Source: Leptolyngbya sp. PCC 6406
Lineage (GTDB): Bacteria > Cyanobacteriota > Cyanobacteriia > Phormidesmidales > Phormidesmidaceae
Reading direction: 5' to 3'
Length of the DNA stretch: 64,000 nt
Assembly: GCF_000332095.2 (NCBI RefSeq)
Contig: NZ_KI913949.1
Coordinates: 2,142,834-2,206,833, forward strand
Every line of letters begins with the position of its first letter. Within the stretch, counting starts at the first letter, position 1. Of the stretch, positions 61,271 through 64,000 are shown piece by piece. Under the pieces are notes generated by a model. The model saw only the letters and a list, made by a program, of their open reading frames with translations, ran no database searches and was not told the DNA's origin. Made by a program: the position numbers and the translations under genes.

Positions 61271-64000
61271 ACTATTGGGCGTATCGCTGGGCTGAAATTG
61301 CAGTCCCAGAATCCCCTGGGCGGTGATGTTGATATTGCCGCCATTGCCGGTAAAAGCATTGGCACGAATATCACTGTTTTCTGATAGAACGGCTACCACA
61401 AAGCCATTGGGGGTATTAATCGTGACATTGCCGCCGTTGCCGCCCCCGAGGGCGGTGCCTGCTGTCGTAGAAATGAGGCTATTGTTTCGTAGCAGCAACA
61501 GATCTCGCGTAGTAAGGGTAATGTTGCCCCCCTGAGCACTGGCTGTTTCTGCGGTTAAGGTTGACTGGTTTTGCAGGATAAGACGGTCACTTCGGATGGC
61601 AATATTGCCACCATCGCCCGTGCCCAAACTATCCACGGCAATGACAGACCCGTCCTGCAAGCGCGCCGTACTGGCCCCGACGGTAATGTTACCGCCCTGC
61701 CCAGTGGAGCCCAGGGCAGTGGTTGCCGCCAAACGAGATCCCCCGGTCAGGGTGAGTTGGGGAGCCAAGACATTGATATTTCCAGCTTGGCCTGCACTAC
61801 TGGTACCGCTCACCACAGTGCTGTTGTTGAGTTGTAACTGTCCCGGCGTGGTCAGGGTAACCGTGCCCGCCGGGGCATTGGTTCTGGTGTCGCTCTCAAT
61901 CGCGCTATTGATCAAGATGAGGTTGCCGAGGCTGGTGACCGTGACATCCCCCGACTGGCCGGTGGTGCCTAGGGGCAAGGTAATGGGGCCGACAGCGGGC
62001 ACGGTCACCTGCACCTGTTGACTGGTCAAGATGTTGGTGTTGTCCAGGGTTAAGTCTCCAGTACCCTGCACCAACACCGTTCCCGCTTGGGCCGAAGACG
62101 AGGTGGTCAAGAGGTTGACATTGGAGATTTGGTTCCGGGCTGTGAGTATAATGTCATTGCCATTGCCCGCTGTCCCCAACGGAGCCGCAGCAATGGAGCG
62201 TAGATTGTTGCCATTACCGAGGATGCTGGCTTGGGGCGCAGAGAGGGTGACGGCCCCGGCGCTGCCCGCATTGCCATCCTCTGAATAGGCCACTGATGAG
62301 ATATCCCCCTGGGTAATCAAATTGCCGTTGGCGCTAGTCAGGGTGACGGCCCCCGCATTGCCGCCTGTCCCCGTGCCTAACACCACCGCCAACGATTGAA
62401 TATCCCCTTGCGCCACCAAGTTTCCTTGGGTGGTGCTGAGGGCAATGTTGCCCGCACTGCCTCCAGAGCCGCTGAAACTAGCCGTAGCCGACGAGGCTTC
62501 CACCAGCACAGAGAGGTTGCCGTTGGTGGCTGATAGGGTGATGTCTCCGGTATTGCCTGTAGTTCCAAGAGCGGTAGACCGTACGACATTGACCGAAAGA
62601 TTGCCATTGGTCGTCGCTAGGGTAATCGCCCCAGTATTGCCCGCACGTCCACCTATTGCAGCCCCGAAATTAATGGTCGTTGACTGCACGGCATTGACCG
62701 AGAGATTGCCGTTGGTGGCCAATAGGCTGATGTTGGCCGCATTGCCAGGGATCGCCGTTGCTACAGATGCCTGGTTGCTGGAGAGGACGTTACCTGTGAC
62801 GACCAGATTACCATTACTGGTGGTGAGGGTGATGGGCGCTGAACTACCTACTGTGCCCGGTGCCAAGGACGTGGCTAGAACCGAGCCATTGATCGTAAGA
62901 TTCCCATTGGCACTCGATAGCGAGATCGCCCCCGTGCCACCGTTGCTGCTGACTCCCGTCAGTGCCAGCGAAGGGGCAGAGATACCACCGTTGACCGTGA
63001 GATTGCCGTTGGCGGCGAGGGTTACCGACCCTGATTGACCACTATTGCCAGCGAACGAGAGCGCAGTGGTGTCCAATGGTCCCGTCACGATGTCCCCTGC
63101 TGCCGTCAGGATGATGGCTCCGCCATCGCCCCCCAGGATATTAGCCGTGGTAACAGACCCCACAACAATGCTGCCGGTTGGTAGCCCAGCAGTGCCACTG
63201 GCAAAACTAGTGCCCCCGCCACTAAAAGGGGTATTGGGGCTAGGCACTGACGCCACCCCCGCCCGCAAAATTGCCGCTGGTTGCGTGGTCAAAATAGCAA
63301 AATCTGGATCACTCGCCGGAATCGCGCCACTGATATCTGGTCCTGTGATCGTGATATTGCCCCCCTGAATACTGCCCGTGGCCTCTACCTTCAGGGCTAC
63401 GCCGGTGTAGTTACCAAAAACTACATCCCCATTGGCATAAATGATCGGGTCATAGAGGCTGACAAAATCACCAGGGTTGCCCCCTAAGGTCTGAAATTGC
63501 AGGCTACCGCCGCTGAGAAAATGGGCATCCCCTGAAATGGCTCCATTACTAATCAGCCGCAGGTTGCCGCCACTTTGAAACGGGGTGGTGGGATGGTTTA
63601 GGGCCAAGATATCAATCTGTTGATTGCCTTGAATGGTTAAATCTCGCCCTGCTTGAGCTTGAAATGCCGCCGTGGTAGTGTCGCGAATTTGTACGGTATC
63701 GCTGGCCGTTAGGGACAGATCCCGGCCCGCCAGCAACTGTCCCTGTAGGTCCAAGCGATCGGCCACGAGGGTTAAATCTGCGGCCACACTCAAGTTGCCA
63801 CGATTGACAATGGTAGATCCTGAAGGCACCCCCCCGGTTTGCAGCCCCAAGGGCGTCGTGATGGTCAATAGCGGATTCGGGGTGGTGCCATCGACGCCAA
63901 AGCGTTCACCATTGGCAAACAGAACATTCTCTGCGGTGCTAGCGACAAAGGAGCCGGGGACATTCAGGCTGGCTCCGGCTCCGAAGACAAATCCACTGGG
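60845..64000 (-). CDS. TpsA-like adhesin (TpsA2), N-terminus outside window
   Basis: At least 1051 codons to the window edge; open frame through 64000. The visible start is the end of the TPS domain (PSGFVFGAGASLNVPGSF, ENVLFANGERFGVDG). A region like filamentous-hemagglutinin beta-helix follows (LSVAADLTLVADRLDLQGQL). Then come at least a dozen recurrent blocks of the type SxNGNLxVxGxI (for example TTNGNLSVNVV, SANGNLTINGSVLATS). The conserved tail (AAECGAV, YATCAAN) ends the protein. It is at least 770 bp longer than TpsA1 in the middle. It lies 194 bp upstream of TpsA1. Confidence 0.93.
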   Translation of the reverse strand, partial: PSGFVFGAGASLNVPGSFVASTAENVLFANGERFGVDGTTPNPLLTITTPLGLQTGGVPSGSTIVNRGNLSVAADLTLVADRLDLQGQLLAGRDLSLTASDTVQIRDTTTAAFQAQAGRDLTIQGNQQIDILALNHPTTPFQSGGNLRLISNGAISGDAHFLSGGSLQFQTLGGNPGDFVSLYDPIIYANGDVVFGNYTGVALKVEATGSIQGGNITITGPDISGAIPASDPDFAILTTQPAAILRAGVASVPSPNTPFSGGGTSFASGTAGLPTGSIVVGSVTTANILGGDGGAIILTAAGDIVTGPLDTTALSFAGNSGQSGSVTLAANGNLTVNGGISAPSLALTGVSSNGGTGAISLSSANGNLTINGSVLATSLAPGTVGSSAPITLTTSNGNLVVTGNVLSSNQASVATAIPGNAANISLLATNGNLSVNAVQSTTINFGAAIGGRAGNTGAITLATTNGNLSVNVVRSTALGTTGNTGDITLSATNGNLSVLVEASSATASFSGSGGSAGNIALSTTQGNLVAQGDIQSLAVVLGTGTGGNAGAVTLTSANGNLITQGDISSVAYSEDGNAGSAGAVTLSAPQASILGNGNNLRSIAAAPLGTAGNGNDIILTARNQISNVNLLTTSSSAQAGTVLVQGTGDLTLDNTNILTSQQVQVTVPAVGPITLPLGTTGQSGDVTVTSLGNLILINSAIESDTRTNAPAGTVTLTTPGQLQLNNSTVVSGTSSAGQAGNINVLAPQLTLTGGSRLAATTALGSTGQGGNITVGASTARLQDGSVIAVDSLGTGDGGNIAIRSDRLILQNQSTLTAETASAQGGNITLTTRDLLLLRNNSLISTTAGTALGGGNGGNVTINTPNGFVVAVLSENSDIRANAFTGNGGNINITAQGILGLQFQPSDTPNSDITASSQFGLSGTVTIETPGLDPSSGTIELPSDLTDASDQVAAECGAVRDNSFVATGRGGTPPTPANATSSPIWADLRDLSDFIDQPATTSPKLAAPHPDTPITEAVGWIINAEGQVELVAVSDGGSRGTDYATCAANTHT

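Overview
The window is chromosomal DNA of a phycobilisome-bearing cyanobacterium. The evidence is a rod-core linker (CpcG type), a CpcS-type bilin lyase, the photosystem I peptide PsaM, and very many copies of the GCGATCGC (HIP1) octamer. GC content is high except in one AT-rich island. Genus cannot be fixed from the sequence alone. I found no rRNA, tRNA or CRISPR array.

Layout. 1-36 kb is mostly housekeeping, with short operons and single genes on both strands: a partial PP2C phosphatase, RluE, GH24 lysozyme, Gmk, an orphan NitT/TauT-type binding protein plus ATPase without a permease, AckA-TauE, CorA, Apt, a DppB-like permease, PsaM, PhoU, RNase R-UbiX, RlpA, PurM, a prohibitin-like protein, a desaturase with a DUF4079 protein, PurA, L25, a phosphotransferase-kinase fusion, a GNAT, a YdcF protein, CpcS, CpcG, DUF2085, ComB and an Lpd-like flavoprotein. 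Several families of small non-coding repeats sit in the gaps. One ~130-bp family reaches into the 3' ends of rluE and purM and supplies their last residues and stop codons. Downstream of purM it forms three perfect 128-bp tandem copies.

36.2-42.1 kb is a foreign AT-rich island. It is a restriction-modification operon: a nuclease-methyltransferase fusion plus a two-domain specificity subunit, resembling BcgI-type systems. The methyltransferase gene is split by an intact ISL3-family insertion sequence (22-bp perfect terminal repeats, 8-bp target duplication). Removing the IS and one duplication restores one 930-codon reading frame. The operon is bounded by complementary GTTAGGCAT / ATGCCTAAC sites. 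One site begins an imperfect palindrome resembling an integron attC site; the other adjoins three 41-bp hairpin units.

42.4-48 kb holds an antiporter with Usp domains, a YggT protein, an S66 LD-carboxypeptidase and a PAS histidine kinase.

48-64 kb is a co-directional block on the minus strand. In transcription order it reads: TpsA-like adhesin (partial), a second TpsA, the TpsB/FhaC transporter, a TPR-CHAT putative protease, a DUF928 protein with eight nearly perfect 21-residue repeats, and a CHASE2 hybrid histidine kinase. It combines two-partner secretion, a caspase-like peptidase and an extracytoplasmic sensor. It is the most attractive candidate for a poorly described system in this window.
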